DNA of 64,000 nt from Hymenobacter plasmatis (GCF_020711255.1 NZ_JAJFAW010000010.1:1-64000), one strand, 5' to 3'. Counted from the first letter of the stretch, positions 1 through 10,500 are shown. Notes: generated from the letters alone by a model not told the origin. Numbers and translations: made by a program.

Positions 1-245
1 TGCTCGAACTGCCCGGTGCGGGTTTTGATGTGCTCGTGCACCGGCACGCTTTCCACCACGCTCCAGGCGAGGCCGGCTGCGGCTACCTCGGCCTGGCGCT
101 TCTGGATTTCGGCCACGGGCCACACCTCCCCGTTTGGGATGTGGTGCAGGGCCGATACGACGTCGGTAGCACCGGCCTGGCGGATGTCCTGGAGGCTGAC
201 CGGGTCATTGGGGCCGTACCAGCGCCAGCTTTGGATAATGGGCAT
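1..245 (-). CDS. uxuA: mannonate dehydratase UxuA, N-terminal part (cut by window edge)
   Basis: UxuA dehydrates D-mannonate to 2-keto-3-deoxygluconate in the cytosolic glucuronate pathway. Only the first 81 codons are present; the gene runs off the left edge. The N-terminus carries the highly conserved start of the family, with [12 protein letters not shown] near residues 7-18 and [11 protein letters not shown] near 36-46. The start is the ATG at 245, whose complement is read leftward. It lies 43 bp downstream of the stop of the SDR oxidoreductase gene on the same strand, so the two are probably co-transcribed and catalyse consecutive steps. A perfect 14-bp palindrome sits 2 bp before the start codon. 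Identification is confident even though the catalytic half is outside the window. Confidence 0.93.
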   Translation of the reverse strand, partial: MPIIQSWRWYGPNDPVSLQDIRQAGATDVVSALHHIPNGEVWPVAEIQKRQAEVAAAGLAWSVVESVPVHEHIKTRTGQFE

Positions 246-247
246 AT

Positions 248-261
248 TTTAAACGTTTAAA
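248..261. promoter_or_regulatory. 14-bp perfect palindrome before uxuA
   Basis: The sequence TTTAAACGTTTAAA is its own reverse complement and ends 2 bp upstream of the uxuA start. Its core AAACGTTT is the same 8-mer found at the two candidate LacI operators at 10839 and 12115, but the flanks differ. It may be an operator or simply an AT-rich palindrome; role inferred. Confidence 0.4.
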
Positions 262-288
262 CCGCCATGCAGAGCACACTCTACGTAA

Positions 289-1173
289 TTACACGCCGCT
301 GTAGGCGTTGAAGCCGCCGTCAACCATCACTGTTTCGCCGCTCACGAAGCGTGAGGCATCGCTGAGGAGGTAAATGAGGGTACCGGTGAGTTCCTCGGGC
401 TTGCCGAAGCGCTGGAAGGGCGTGTGAGCAATAAACTTATGGGCACGCTCCGTGTGGCCGCCATCGGGGTTCACCAGCAGGCTGCGGTTTTGCTCGGTGA
501 GGAACACGCCCGGCGCAATGGCGTTCATCCGCAGGGCGCCGCCGTAGCGCAGGCCCAGTTCCACGGCCATCCACTGGGTGTAAGCTTCCACGGCTTTCTT
601 GGCCATGGTGTACCCCAGCACCCGCGTCAGGGGCCGCTGCGCAGTCAGCGACGACACGTTGACGATGCTACCTCTGCCCTTTTCGGCCATCACCCGGCCG
701 AACACAGTGGTCGGTATTACAGTGCCGAACAAGTTGAGGTCGACGGCACCGCGGGTTTGCTCGATGCTGAAGTCGAACAGGTCCTGGTCGGGACCCACGG
801 TAGCGCCGGGCATGTTGCCTCCGGCAGCGTTCACCAGCCCGTCGATGGTACCCCACGCGCTGAGGACTTTATCGCAGGCCGCCTGCATCTGGTCCTGGTC
901 GAGCACGTCAGCCAGCACCGCCATGGCCTCACCCCCGGTGGCTTCAATGGCATCAACACGGGCCCGGGCTCGGGCATCGTTGCGGCCGAGGACCACCACG
1001 CGGGCCCCGGCTTCGGCCACGGCGAGCGACATGCTCTCGCCTAGTACTCCGGTGGCACCAGTAATGACGATGACCCGGCCGCGTAGGGAAAACTGGTCGA
1101 GGGCCGGCAGGTAACGCGGCGCAGCTACGGGCGCACTAGGAGAATGTGTTGGGGTAGATAGGTCCAGATTCAT
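289..1173 (-). CDS. SDR-family D-mannonate oxidoreductase (fructuronate reductase type)
   Basis: A 294-residue classical short-chain dehydrogenase/reductase. The cofactor glycine motif TGATGVLG is at residues 38-45, NAAG at 115-118, the catalytic serine near 174-175, and the YxxxK pair is Y188/K192. SDRs of this type next to uxuA (Bacillus UxuB/YjmF type) interconvert fructuronate and mannonate with NAD(P)H; this function is inferred from the motif set plus the adjacent uxuA. The ATG at 1173 is 6 bp after the stop of the upstream GH3 gene, so the gene appears to be translated from the leftward PUL transcript. The N-terminus has about 30 extra residues before the Rossmann fold, with no signal peptide, so it should be cytosolic. 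Confidence 0.85.
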   Translation of the reverse strand: MNLDLSTPTHSPSAPVAAPRYLPALDQFSLRGRVIVITGATGVLGESMSLAVAEAGARVVVLGRNDARARARVDAIEATGGEAMAVLADVLDQDQMQAACDKVLSAWGTIDGLVNAAGGNMPGATVGPDQDLFDFSIEQTRGAVDLNLFGTVIPTTVFGRVMAEKGRGSIVNVSSLTAQRPLTRVLGYTMAKKAVEAYTQWMAVELGLRYGGALRMNAIAPGVFLTEQNRSLLVNPDGGHTERAHKFIAHTPFQRFGKPEELTGTLIYLLSDASRFVSGETVMVDGGFNAYSGV

Positions 1174-1179
1174 AGTTAA

Positions 1180-3432
1180 TTAAGGCAGTAGTTCGAATTT
1201 GCTTTCCAGCCGAATATCATTTGAGGCGCTGCCAATCATTAGCTTGAACTCGCCGGGCTCGGCACCCCACTCCAGCTGCTGGTTGTAGAAGGCAAGTTTG
1301 TCGCGGTCGATAGTAAAGGCCACGGCTTTGCTTTCGCCAGCCTGCAGATGCACTTTTTTGAAGTCCTTGAGTTCCTGTAATGGCCGCACCACCGACGCCA
1401 CCATATCCCGCAAGTAGAGTTGCACCACCTCTTCGCCGGCCACCTTGCCCGTGTTGGTGAGCCTGAGCTGCACCTGCACGTTTTCGGCGGCAGTGAGCTG
1501 CGAGCGGCTGAGCTTTAAATCCGAATACTTGAAAGTGGTGTAGCTCAGGCCGTGGCCGAAGGCGAAGCGCGGCGTGTTAGCTCCGTCGATGTAAGCCGAT
1601 TTGTAGGTGGCATCGCCGGGCTTGGTGATGGGGCGGCCCGTGTTGTACTGCTGGTTATAGGCGATGGGAATCTGGCCTACGGCGCGAGGGAAGGACATGG
1701 GCAGCTTGCCAGCGGGGTTGTAGTCGCCGTAGAGCACGTTAGCCAGGGCGTTGCCGCCCTCTGAGCCTGGCCACCAGCCGTATAGAATAGCGTCGGCCTG
1801 GTCAGAAATGGCATTGAAAATCAGGGGTCGCCCGCCCAACACGACTACCACAATAGGCTTACCGGTAGCCTTAAGGGCCTGGAAAAGCTCCTCCTGCACG
1901 CCGGGCAGATGGATATCAGACCGCGACTTGGCCTCGCCGCTCATGTTCCAGGTTTCGCCCACGGCCAGTACTACCACTTCGGCATTTTTGGCGGTTTCCA
2001 CGGCCTGGGCGAAGCCAGCGCGGGAGTCGCCGGTTACGTCGCAGCCCTTAGCATAGCGCAGCTGGGTTTTGCTGCCCACTTTTCGGGTCAGGCCTTCCAG
2101 TAGGGACACGGTCAGTGTGGTGTCGGAGGCCACCGACCAGCTACCATCGAGGTCGCGCTTGGCTCTCACCAATGGGCCGATGACGGCCACGCTGTGCAGC
2201 TGCCGGCTCAGGGGCAGCACGGCTTTTTCGTTCTTGAGCAGCACCATCGACTTTTCAGCCATCTGGCGGGCGGCCACGCGGCTTTGCGGGTCGTTCAGCA
2301 CCTGCTTCTCACGCTTCTCGTTCGAGAATTTGTAGGGGTCGTCAAAAAGGCCCAGCTCGAATTTCTTGCGTAGCACCCGGCGCACGGCATCATCTACCAG
2401 AGCTATGTCAACCTTGCCGGCTTTCACCAGCTCGCCGAGGTGGTTGTGGTAGGCATCGCTCTCCATGTCCATATCGCTGCCGGCCGTAATAGCTTTTTGG
2501 GCTGCGTCGGCCTTGTCTTTGGCGTATCCCCACGGCACCTGCTCGGCAATGGAGCCCCAGTCGGAAACCACGAAGCCCTGGTAATTCCACTTGCCCTTGA
2601 GAATGTCGCGCTGCAGGTAGCGGTTACCCGTAGCGGGCACACCGTTCAGGGCGTTGAAGGAATTCATAAAGGTAGCCGCGCCAGCATCGAGTGCTGCTTT
2701 GAAGGGCGGCAGGTACACCTCCCACAGTTGCTGGGGGCTCAGGTCGACGGCGTTGTAGTCGCGGCCGGCAATGGCGGCGCCGTAGGCAGCAAAGTGCTTG
2801 GCACAGGCCAGCACGGCATCGGTGCCGCCCAGCTTTTCGCCCTGAAAGCCCAGCACCCGGGCCCGGGCAATCTGGGAGCCCAGGTAAGGGTCTTCGCCGG
2901 CCCCTTCCATCACGCGGCCCCAGCGCGGGTCACGGGCAACGTCGACCATGGGCGCAAACGTCCAGTGCACGCCAGAGGCCGCCGCCTCTCGGGCCGCCAG
3001 GTGCGCCGCTTGCCGTATGGCGTCCAAATCCCAGGAGGCCGCCTCGGCCAGCGGAATCGGGAACACCGTCTTGTAGCCGTGAATGACGTCGAGGCCGAAC
3101 AGCAGCGGAATTTTCAGGCGCGACGCCATGGCCACAGTCTGTACTTCGCGGGTGTCTTTAACGCCTTTCACGTTCAGCACCGAGCCTGCTGTGCCCTCGC
3201 GGATGCTGTTGAGCAGCGTGGTTTTGCGGATACTGGCCGGCCCGGTTAGCTGGCTGCCGGTGTACTGCGTCAGCTGGCCCACTTTCTCTTCTAATGTCAT
3301 CTGGGCCAGCAGGCCACTGATACGTTGCTCAATACTGGCGGTATCGGCTACATGCTTCTGGGCATGACTCGGGAAGCTGACAAAGCCCAGCAGGGCAATG
3401 ACTAAAGTAGATTTATAAACAGAAAAACGCAT
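1180..3432 (-). CDS. bglX: GH3 beta-glucosidase, BglX type, secreted
   Basis: A 750-residue family 3 glycoside hydrolase. A signal peptide (residues 1 to about 24, ending SHAQ) sends it to the periplasm. The N-terminal barrel shows the KHF motif at 212-214 and the nucleophile aspartate D291 in VVSDWGS. The second alpha/beta sandwich domain and the C-terminal fibronectin-III-like domain (roughly 640-750) follow, matching the usual BglX length of about 750. It should remove terminal glucose from beta-linked oligosaccharides. It is transcribed leftward with the SDR gene and uxuA, and downstream of the GH2 gene, from which a 396-bp gap separates it. The gap may hold a separate promoter. Confidence 0.92.
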   Translation of the reverse strand: MRFSVYKSTLVIALLGFVSFPSHAQKHVADTASIEQRISGLLAQMTLEEKVGQLTQYTGSQLTGPASIRKTTLLNSIREGTAGSVLNVKGVKDTREVQTVAMASRLKIPLLFGLDVIHGYKTVFPIPLAEAASWDLDAIRQAAHLAAREAAASGVHWTFAPMVDVARDPRWGRVMEGAGEDPYLGSQIARARVLGFQGEKLGGTDAVLACAKHFAAYGAAIAGRDYNAVDLSPQQLWEVYLPPFKAALDAGAATFMNSFNALNGVPATGNRYLQRDILKGKWNYQGFVVSDWGSIAEQVPWGYAKDKADAAQKAITAGSDMDMESDAYHNHLGELVKAGKVDIALVDDAVRRVLRKKFELGLFDDPYKFSNEKREKQVLNDPQSRVAARQMAEKSMVLLKNEKAVLPLSRQLHSVAVIGPLVRAKRDLDGSWSVASDTTLTVSLLEGLTRKVGSKTQLRYAKGCDVTGDSRAGFAQAVETAKNAEVVVLAVGETWNMSGEAKSRSDIHLPGVQEELFQALKATGKPIVVVVLGGRPLIFNAISDQADAILYGWWPGSEGGNALANVLYGDYNPAGKLPMSFPRAVGQIPIAYNQQYNTGRPITKPGDATYKSAYIDGANTPRFAFGHGLSYTTFKYSDLKLSRSQLTAAENVQVQLRLTNTGKVAGEEVVQLYLRDMVASVVRPLQELKDFKKVHLQAGESKAVAFTIDRDKLAFYNQQLEWGAEPGEFKLMIGSASNDIRLESKFELLP

Positions 3433-3828
3433 TGATTTTAGCTTGGGATGGATTGCGGTGTGGGGCCACCCGGAACGGGAGGCAACTCACTGGCGGCCAC
3501 TGGTAGCTCGCCCGGTCCGGTGCTTTCTGCATTCACTCACAAAATGCAGAGCGTATTTCCGGCTAAGCAAGCGCCCTCCCCCATTTCCCATTGGGGGTGG
3601 CCGCCAGGAAAGCTCCACAAGCCAGGGCGGGTGCCCAGGCCTTGCCACCCGTGGCCATGGTGGCACGTGCAAAGGGCCACAGCGGGTGGACGGATTGTTA
3701 TTCAACAGCCTGCACGTTTGCTACTGCTCCGGGCGCTGAGCTTCCTGGTACGTGGAAGGTCATAGCGGTTAAAATCGGGGCTTCTCTAGGTACTCAGGCG
3801 CTGGTTTTTGCTATATGTAGCCGTAGCT
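3433..3828. other. gene-free stretch between GH3 and GH2 genes
   Basis: This gap is unusually wide for genes in one PUL arm. Open frames in it are short, Pro/Arg-rich and without recognisable domains, so I call no gene. No convincing TAnnTTTG promoter or terminator was seen. Confidence 0.5.
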
Positions 3829-5682
3829 TTATCTATGTTCGTACTTTTGAGCCATCTGCCGATAGTAATCCTGTAGCACGAAGAAGGCTTTTTTCTTCTG
3901 GCCGGTGCTCGAAATGAGGCCCTTGCGGTTGAATCCGTTCTGGTACACGGGATGCTGGCGGCGGGTGGCGCGGAAGTCGGTCAGAATCCAGGGTGTCATA
4001 CCGCGCAGGCCGCTGATGCCGCTGAGCATCTTGAGCTGGTTCTGGTACAGCGCCTCCTGGTACTCCTCGCTCCAGCGGGTGTCAGCGTCGCCGTGGTAGC
4101 CGGCCAGCGCATCTCCCCCAAACTCGCTGATGACCACCGGCTTGTTGTACTTGATAGTGAACTTGTAGTTGAGCAGGTCGCTCAGCTTGTCGCCCCAATA
4201 CCACCCGGCATACTCGTTGAAGCTGGTCAGGTCGAGCTCGGCGCCAAGGGCGTCGTCCACTAGTACATTGGGGCCGTCGCGGTGCAACTCCAAAGCCGCC
4301 GACACCAGCCGGGTGTCGTCGAGGGCGCGGGCTTTGCGTACCAGGCTGGTCATGAACTTCAGGCGGGCGTCGCCTGGCGGCGTTTCGTTGCCCACTGACC
4401 ATACCACAATGCTGGCGCGGTTTTTCCCCATGTTGACGAGGTCAGAGAGCTGGGCTTCGGCGTTCTGGTAAGTGGCGGGGTTTTCCCAGGCAATGGTCCA
4501 GTACACGGGCACTTCGGCCCACACCAGCAGGCCCATTTCGTCGGCCAGCCGCATCATGGTTTCGGGGTGGGGGTAGTGGGCCAGGCGCACGTAGTTGCAG
4601 CCCAGCTCCTTGGCCCAGGTGAGCAGCATGCGCTGGTCGCCCTCGCCGCGGGTGCGGCCGGGGATGAGCGGGTTTTCGTCGTGAATGGAAATGCCGCGCA
4701 TGAAAATGGGCTTGCCGTTCAGTAGAATGTCCTGGCCCCGCGTCTGAATGGTGCGGAAGCCGATACGGTCCTGCACGGCATCGGGGCCGCTGCTCAGGCG
4801 CACGGCGTAGAGCCTGGGGCTCTGCGGCGACCACAACTGTAGCTTTTTGGCGGGCAGGCTGAAGGTGGCGCGGCCGTTGGCGTCGGTCTTCAGCGTTTGC
4901 CTGATGCCGGCTTCGGCGATGTTCAGGGTCACGGCCTGGCCGCCTTTGCCCTCGCCGCTGAGCTGCACGTAGCCGGCCAGCTTGCCGGGGTCGTTTTTGG
5001 CCAGCTGCACCTGGTAGTCGGCGATGTATGTGGCCGGTGTTTCGGCGATGTACACGTCGCGGGTGATGCCGCCGTAGTTCCACCAGTCGGTGTTGATGGT
5101 GGGCACGGCCTCGGCGTGGCGGGTGTTGTCGGCCTTCACGATGACGAAGTTGTCACCGGTAGTGCTCAGTCGGTCGGTGATGTCAAACTGAATGGGCGTG
5201 AAGCCGCCCCGGTGCATGCCCAGTTTCTTGCCGTTCAGGTACACGTGGGCTTCGTAGTTCACGGCCCCGAAGTACAGGAAGTAGCGTTTGCCGGCCTGGG
5301 GCTTCAGCGAAAAGCTCTTTTTGAACCATATGGTGCCTTCGTAGTACAGCAGCTTGGGGTCCTGCGAGTTCCAGTCGCCGGGAATCTGCATCACCGCCGA
5401 TTTATCAAAGTCGTACTCAATCAGCTCTGGCTCCTTGGGCGAGCTGGGCTTCTGGTTGTCATAGTAGCCGCCCTTGCCCGAGGGAGACTGGTCGAAGGCC
5501 ATTCGACGGTAGTCGTAAAAGCCGGTTTCGTAGGGGTCGAGAATGTAGTTCCAGCTGCCGTTGAGGCTGAGCAGGCGGCGGCCGGGAGCATTTTGAAGAA
5601 GGGTAGGCTGAGCGTAGCCGGGCAGGTAAAGGGCGAGCAACAGCAGCGCCATCAGCAGCCTCAACAGGGTTCGGTTGGTCAT
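3829..5682 (-). CDS. GH2 glycosidase, beta-glucuronidase/beta-galactosidase type, secreted
   Basis: A 617-residue family 2 glycoside hydrolase. The start is the ATG at 5682, followed by a hydrophobic signal peptide ending near GYAQ (residue 25). The jelly-roll and immunoglobulin-like domains precede the barrel, which has the RLAHYPHP motif, the acid/base E433 in VGNETPP and the nucleophile E520 in ISEFGGD. Near the C-terminus there is FNRKGL, an NxK arrangement (N585, K587) like that used by beta-glucuronidases to bind the carboxylate. Some GH2 beta-galactosidases carry a similar string, so this is supportive and not decisive. The short length of about 600 residues and the neighbouring glucuronate genes favour beta-glucuronidase. 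It lies 240 bp downstream of susD, behind a strong hairpin. Confidence 0.82.
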   Translation of the reverse strand: MTNRTLLRLLMALLLLALYLPGYAQPTLLQNAPGRRLLSLNGSWNYILDPYETGFYDYRRMAFDQSPSGKGGYYDNQKPSSPKEPELIEYDFDKSAVMQIPGDWNSQDPKLLYYEGTIWFKKSFSLKPQAGKRYFLYFGAVNYEAHVYLNGKKLGMHRGGFTPIQFDITDRLSTTGDNFVIVKADNTRHAEAVPTINTDWWNYGGITRDVYIAETPATYIADYQVQLAKNDPGKLAGYVQLSGEGKGGQAVTLNIAEAGIRQTLKTDANGRATFSLPAKKLQLWSPQSPRLYAVRLSSGPDAVQDRIGFRTIQTRGQDILLNGKPIFMRGISIHDENPLIPGRTRGEGDQRMLLTWAKELGCNYVRLAHYPHPETMMRLADEMGLLVWAEVPVYWTIAWENPATYQNAEAQLSDLVNMGKNRASIVVWSVGNETPPGDARLKFMTSLVRKARALDDTRLVSAALELHRDGPNVLVDDALGAELDLTSFNEYAGWYWGDKLSDLLNYKFTIKYNKPVVISEFGGDALAGYHGDADTRWSEEYQEALYQNQLKMLSGISGLRGMTPWILTDFRATRRQHPVYQNGFNRKGLISSTGQKKKAFFVLQDYYRQMAQKYEHR

Positions 5683-5835
5683 CAAGGGAGATAGCTGGGC
5701 AGCGGGAATGGCGAAATGGAAATCAACAGCGGCCAGCCCTTGCAGAGGCCGGCCGGCGCGAGGGTAGAGTTTTCCATTTCACCAACCCACCAGCAGGATA
5801 AATGGGTGTTCGATTTTGAATAAGCTTACCATATA

Positions 5836-5887
5836 GACCGTCCTGCTCGGCGGCAGCGATGCGTCGGCTCCGCGCGGCAGGACGGTC
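5836..5887 (-). terminator. hairpin between susD and GH2 gene
   Basis: An 11-bp perfect inverted repeat (GACCGTCCTGC with GCAGGACGGTC) flanks a 30-nt GC-rich loop that can itself fold. It is 36 bp past the susD stop. No long T-run follows on the leftward strand, so it is better seen as a partial terminator or an mRNA-processing and stability hairpin that would make susCD more abundant than the enzymes downstream. The role is inferred. Confidence 0.55.
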
Positions 5888-5922
5888 ATATTTTACTGCT
5901 CTGGCTACCCGGTCTATACCGG

Positions 5923-7503
5923 TTAGTACCCTGGGTTCTGCGTCAGCCCGCCGCCTACGTTCCGGTCGATTTCCGACTGCGGAATGGGCAGCAGCAGGTT
6001 TTCGGGGCGCAAGCCGGTGATGGAGCTGCCGTTCAGGCGCGTCACACGGTCGATGAGGGTGCCGGTGCGCACTAGAGTTATGCGGCGGTTTTCTTCGCCG
6101 ATGAGCTCGCGGGCGCGCTCGTCGAGAATGAAGTTCAGGTCAATGTTGGCGGCCGTAACCTGAGCAGCCTGGGCGCGGGTGCGCAGCACGTTGATGCTAG
6201 TGGCGGCACCTGCCGTGTTGCCCTGCTTGAGCTGCGCCTCGGCCAGCAGCAGGTAGGTTTCGCCCAGGCGCATCATCGGCAGGTCCTTCACCGTGGCCAG
6301 GCCAAACTCGTCGACGGGGTTGTACATGTTCCACTTGGTGATGTAGGGGGTGATGCGGACGCTGGTATCCGAGCCGGTCACTATCACGCGTTTGCCATAC
6401 AGGGCGGGCTTGCTGGGGTCGTTGTAGTAGAACTTGCGCTTCAGGTTGTACTTCGAGTTGCGCATGTCGGCGGCGGCATACAGACGGTAGTCCACCCACT
6501 GGCTGAGACGCATACGGCCAATGCCCCGGCCACCGAGCGAGTCGGCGATGAGCATGCCCGTGATGTTGTAGTAGCCCGGCACCCACATGCGGCGCTGCTG
6601 GCCGCCGTTGCCGTTTTGGCCACCGGGGACGTTCAGCTGCTGCTCAATGCCCCAGATGATTTCGGTGTTGCCCTGGTTGCGGCGCTGGTTGCCGATGATG
6701 AACATATCGGAGTAGTAGTCGCCCGGGGCGCTGGCTCGTACGCCAAAGCGGGCCGTGATGAGCTTATACTGGTTGCTGGTCAGGATGGCCTGGCACTGCT
6801 GCTCGGCCAGGTTGGCCTGGTTGGTGCGCAGGTACACCTCAGCCAGCAGCTGGCGGGCAGCACCCTGCGTTATGCGGCCCGATGCCGCTTTATTGGCCAG
6901 AAATAGATTAGGGATGGCCGTCGTCAGGTCGTTGATGATGGCCGTGTTAACCTCTGCCACCGGCGCGCGGGTAAAGTCGGTGCGCGGTGTGGCTATCGGC
7001 TCCAGCACCAGGGGCACGGCACCGTAGAGCGTGGTGAGGAAGTTGTAGGCGTAGGCCCGGTAGAAGCGGGCTTCGGCAGTGATGCGATTTTTGTAGCCTT
7101 GGCGCAGCGAGGATGGCGCATTCGCCGCGGCTTGGATGAGGATGTTGGCGTTGTTGATGATGCGGTACGCCGCCGTCCAGTAAAAGGCAGCGCCGCCGTC
7201 CTGCGACTGCAGCTTCTCGTAGTTGTAGTAAGGCACTTCCACGCCCTGGGGCATGGCCGGGCTCACGGCATCGGTGCCCACCTGCATCACGCCTAGCAGG
7301 CCCTGGGGCTCGGTGGTAGTGTACATGTCGCGCACCACGGCCTGCAGGCCGGTCATGCCGGCCTCAAAGCCCAGGGAGTCAACCAGCGTGGTCTGGGGAG
7401 TGTAGAGCGACTGCGGGTTTTCGTCGAGGAAGTCTTTTTTACAGGAGCTAAGGCCCTGGGCCAGGCCCAGAAGGGCAGCGGCGCTGAATAGTATCCGTTT
7501 CAT
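5923..7503 (-). CDS. susD: SusD/RagB-family glycan-binding outer-membrane lipoprotein
   Basis: A 526-residue SusD homologue that sits on the cell surface as the lid of the SusC transporter and binds the glycan. The signal peptide ends in a lipobox LSSC with the lipidated cysteine at C21. The protein then has the typical TPR-rich N-terminal half (ARFYRAYAYNFLTTLYGAVPLV region, about residues 145-165) and the C-terminal SusD motifs LGETYLLLAEAQLKQG and LRTRAQAAQV, followed by LDERARELIGEENRR. It starts 26 bp after the susC stop, the standard operon order. Predicted binding specificity cannot be read from sequence. Confidence 0.95.
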   Translation of the reverse strand: MKRILFSAAALLGLAQGLSSCKKDFLDENPQSLYTPQTTLVDSLGFEAGMTGLQAVVRDMYTTTEPQGLLGVMQVGTDAVSPAMPQGVEVPYYNYEKLQSQDGGAAFYWTAAYRIINNANILIQAAANAPSSLRQGYKNRITAEARFYRAYAYNFLTTLYGAVPLVLEPIATPRTDFTRAPVAEVNTAIINDLTTAIPNLFLANKAASGRITQGAARQLLAEVYLRTNQANLAEQQCQAILTSNQYKLITARFGVRASAPGDYYSDMFIIGNQRRNQGNTEIIWGIEQQLNVPGGQNGNGGQQRRMWVPGYYNITGMLIADSLGGRGIGRMRLSQWVDYRLYAAADMRNSKYNLKRKFYYNDPSKPALYGKRVIVTGSDTSVRITPYITKWNMYNPVDEFGLATVKDLPMMRLGETYLLLAEAQLKQGNTAGAATSINVLRTRAQAAQVTAANIDLNFILDERARELIGEENRRITLVRTGTLIDRVTRLNGSSITGLRPENLLLPIPQSEIDRNVGGGLTQNPGY

Positions 7504-7529
7504 TGAAATTGAAAGAGCAGTGGTGGGAA

Positions 7530-10500
7530 TTAACGCAGGCCTAGGTTGACGCCGAAGACGAAGGAGGCCACGTTGGGGAAGTTGGGCTCAGCAAATTGCC
7601 CTTCGGTGTTGCCGGCGCCGTAGCCCTGGCCGTAGTTCTGCTCGGGGTCGTAGCCAATCCACTTCTTCCAGGTGTAGATGTTGCGCCCGCTTACGTACAC
7701 CGAGAGGCTGCCCAGCTTGGCTCGGTCGAGCAGGGCCGTGGGGAAGGCGTAGCTCAACGTCACGTCCTTGAGCCGGGTGTAGCTAGCGTCGGAGGGGTAG
7801 CCGTAGCCGCGCGTGTTGGTGTAGATGAGCGAGGGCCGGTCGTTGCTCCGGTTTTCGGCCGTCCAATAGCCGATGTTGGCCGGCTGGTTGATTTTCCAGG
7901 CGAAATCGCCCCGGTTCAGAAGGTCGTTGTTTTTGAGGATGCCCTGGGCCGTCTGCACGAATACCCGCAGGCTCAGGCCTTTGTAGGTGAACGTGTTGGT
8001 GAGGCCGGCTGTGTAGTCGGGCAGCGTGGAGCCCAGGTACTTTCGGTCAGAGGCGTCAATTTTATGGTCGCCGTTCTGGTCCACAAACTTTAGGTCGCCG
8101 GGCTTGGCGCTGGGGTCCTGGCCCGAGGCATCTTCGCCTACTTGCCACACGCCCGCCAACTCGTAGTCGTAGATGGCACCCAGCGGCTTGCCAATGAAGC
8201 GCTTACTGCCAATGTCATCGCCGTTCCCCAGCAGCGCCAGCACCCGGTTGCGGTTGGCCGAGATGTTGAAGCTCGTTTCCCAGGTGAAGTCCTTTTGCTG
8301 GATGTTCACTGTGTTCAGGGTGGCCTCAATGCCCTTGTTGTTCACCGAGCCAATGTTGTCGAGGATGCTGCCGTAGCCCGTGATGGTGGGCAGCGAGCGC
8401 GCCAGCAGCAGGTCTTTGGTAGTAGCGTCGTAGTACTCCAGCGTGCCGCCGATGCGGTTCTTCAGTATGCCAAAGTCGAGGGCAATGTTGCTGCTGGTGG
8501 TGCTTTCCCATTTCAAATTGCTGTTGCCCAGGTTGCCGGCCCGCAGGCCCACCGTGGTCACACCACCGGACACGTAATTCACTAGGCCCTGGCCCGTGAT
8601 GGTCTGATAGGGGTTGATGCCCTCGTTGCCGGTGAGGCCGTAGGAGAGACGCAGCTTGAGCAGGCTCAGGATGCTGTTATCTCTCAGGAAAGCTTCATTT
8701 GTGATATTCCAGCCCAGGGCCACCGAGGGGAAGGTCGCGTACTTGTTGGTGCCGGCGCCAAACACCGTGGAGCCGTCGCGGCGGGCGGTGAGGGTGAGCA
8801 GGTAGCGGCTGTCGTAAGAGTAGTTCAGGCGGCCCATTTGCGAGAGCAGTGCCCGGCGCTCGTCGTAGGAGCTGATGGTAGCCGGAATGCTGCCCGACCC
8901 GATGTTATTGTAGCCCGTGCCGTCGTTGATGTAGCCGCTGCCGTTTTCGGTGGTCGTGATGAATGTGTTTTCCTGGGCGCTGTACAGGGCCGTCAGGTCG
9001 AAGTGGTGCTTGCCGAAATCCTTGTTATAGGTCAGGATGTTTTCAAGCGTGTAGTTCCGGCGCAGGTCGTTGGTGATGGACGCGGCCCCGTTGTTGTTGT
9101 TGTCCAGGCGCCCGCGGTAGCTGGCATTGTAGTAGGGCCGGTTCGAGTAGTTGCCGTTTAGTCGGTAGGTCAGTCCTTCCACAAACGTGGGCCGCACTTC
9201 GAGGTAGGCCGTGCCCACCAGCTGGTTATTGCGGTTGACGCGCTTCTGGGTCAGGTCAATCAGCGGGCTCACGAAGTTGCGTTCCGGATACTCGGGGAAG
9301 ATGTTGTAGGTGCCGTCGGGGTTGTACACCTGCCCGTAGGGGCTGGAGGCCAGCGCTAGCGACAGGCTGGCGCGCCCGCCGTCGTCGTTGGAGTTGGAGT
9401 AGAACGCCGAGGTGCCAATGCGCAGCCAGTTGGTCACGTTGGCGTCCAGGTTCGAGCGGAAGTTTACCCGCTGAAACTGAAAGCCCTTCACGGCCCCCTG
9501 CTGCTTGAAGTAGTCCCCCGAGATGTAGTACTTCACGTCGTTGGTGCCGCCCGACACCGACACGTTGTGGTCCTGGATGTAGCCCTGCTGCGACACTTCC
9601 TTAATCCAGTCGGTGGTGATGCCGGCGTTGTAGTTGGGCAGCTCGGAGGAGTACGGCGTCGTCTGGGGCGTGATTTTGGCCTGCACGGTGTATGCCTTGT
9701 ACTTGGCCAGGTATTCCTCACCGCTCATGGGCGTGAGGGTGTTTACCATGTATTCGGGGCCGCCGTAGCCGTTGTAGCGCACCTGAGGCTTGCCGGTTTT
9801 GCCGCGCTTGGTGGTTACCAGAATAACGCCGTTGGAGCCGCGCGTGCCGTAAATGGCCGTGGCCGAGGCATCCTTCAGAATTTCAATCGAGGCAATGTCG
9901 TTCGGGCTGATGTCGTTCAGGTTGCCCGGAAACAAGGGCACCCCGTCCAGCACGATGTATGGGTCGGCGCTGGCCGTAATCGAGCGCACCCCGCGAATAC
10001 GGATATTGGGCTGCGAGCCCGGTACGCTGGAACCCGACGTAACCGTGACGCCCGCCACCGCGCCTTGAATGGCCGACGCGACGTTGGCCACGGGCAGCCG
10101 CTCAAGCCGGTCCTGCGGCACCGACGTCACCGAGCCGGTCACATCCTGGCGCTTTTGGGTACCATAGCCCACTACCACCACCTCGTCCAAGGCCTTGGTA
10201 TCGGTGGCCAGCACCAAGTCAATTGTGGTATTCGCCCCCGTTACGGTGCGCTCCTGGCTGACAAAACCCACCGAGCTAAACACCAGGGTGGCATTTTCAG
10301 GTACGTTAAGCGAAAAGCGGCCGTCGGGGGTGGTGCTAGTGCCGTTGGTAGTACCTTTTTGCAGCACGGTCACCCCGGGCAAGCCCTCGCCGTTGGCCTG
10401 CGTCACGCGGCCGGTCACGGGAACATCAGCCGCGTGGCGGGCCAGGAAGGGTGCTGCCGATGCCGCGCGGGCTGCTAAACCAGGGCTCAGGCTTAGCGCC

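Noticed and set aside
3443..3765. Short open frames in the gap between GH3 and GH2
   Set aside because: 72-105 codons, Pro/Arg/Gly-rich, mutually overlapping and no start context; not supported as genes.
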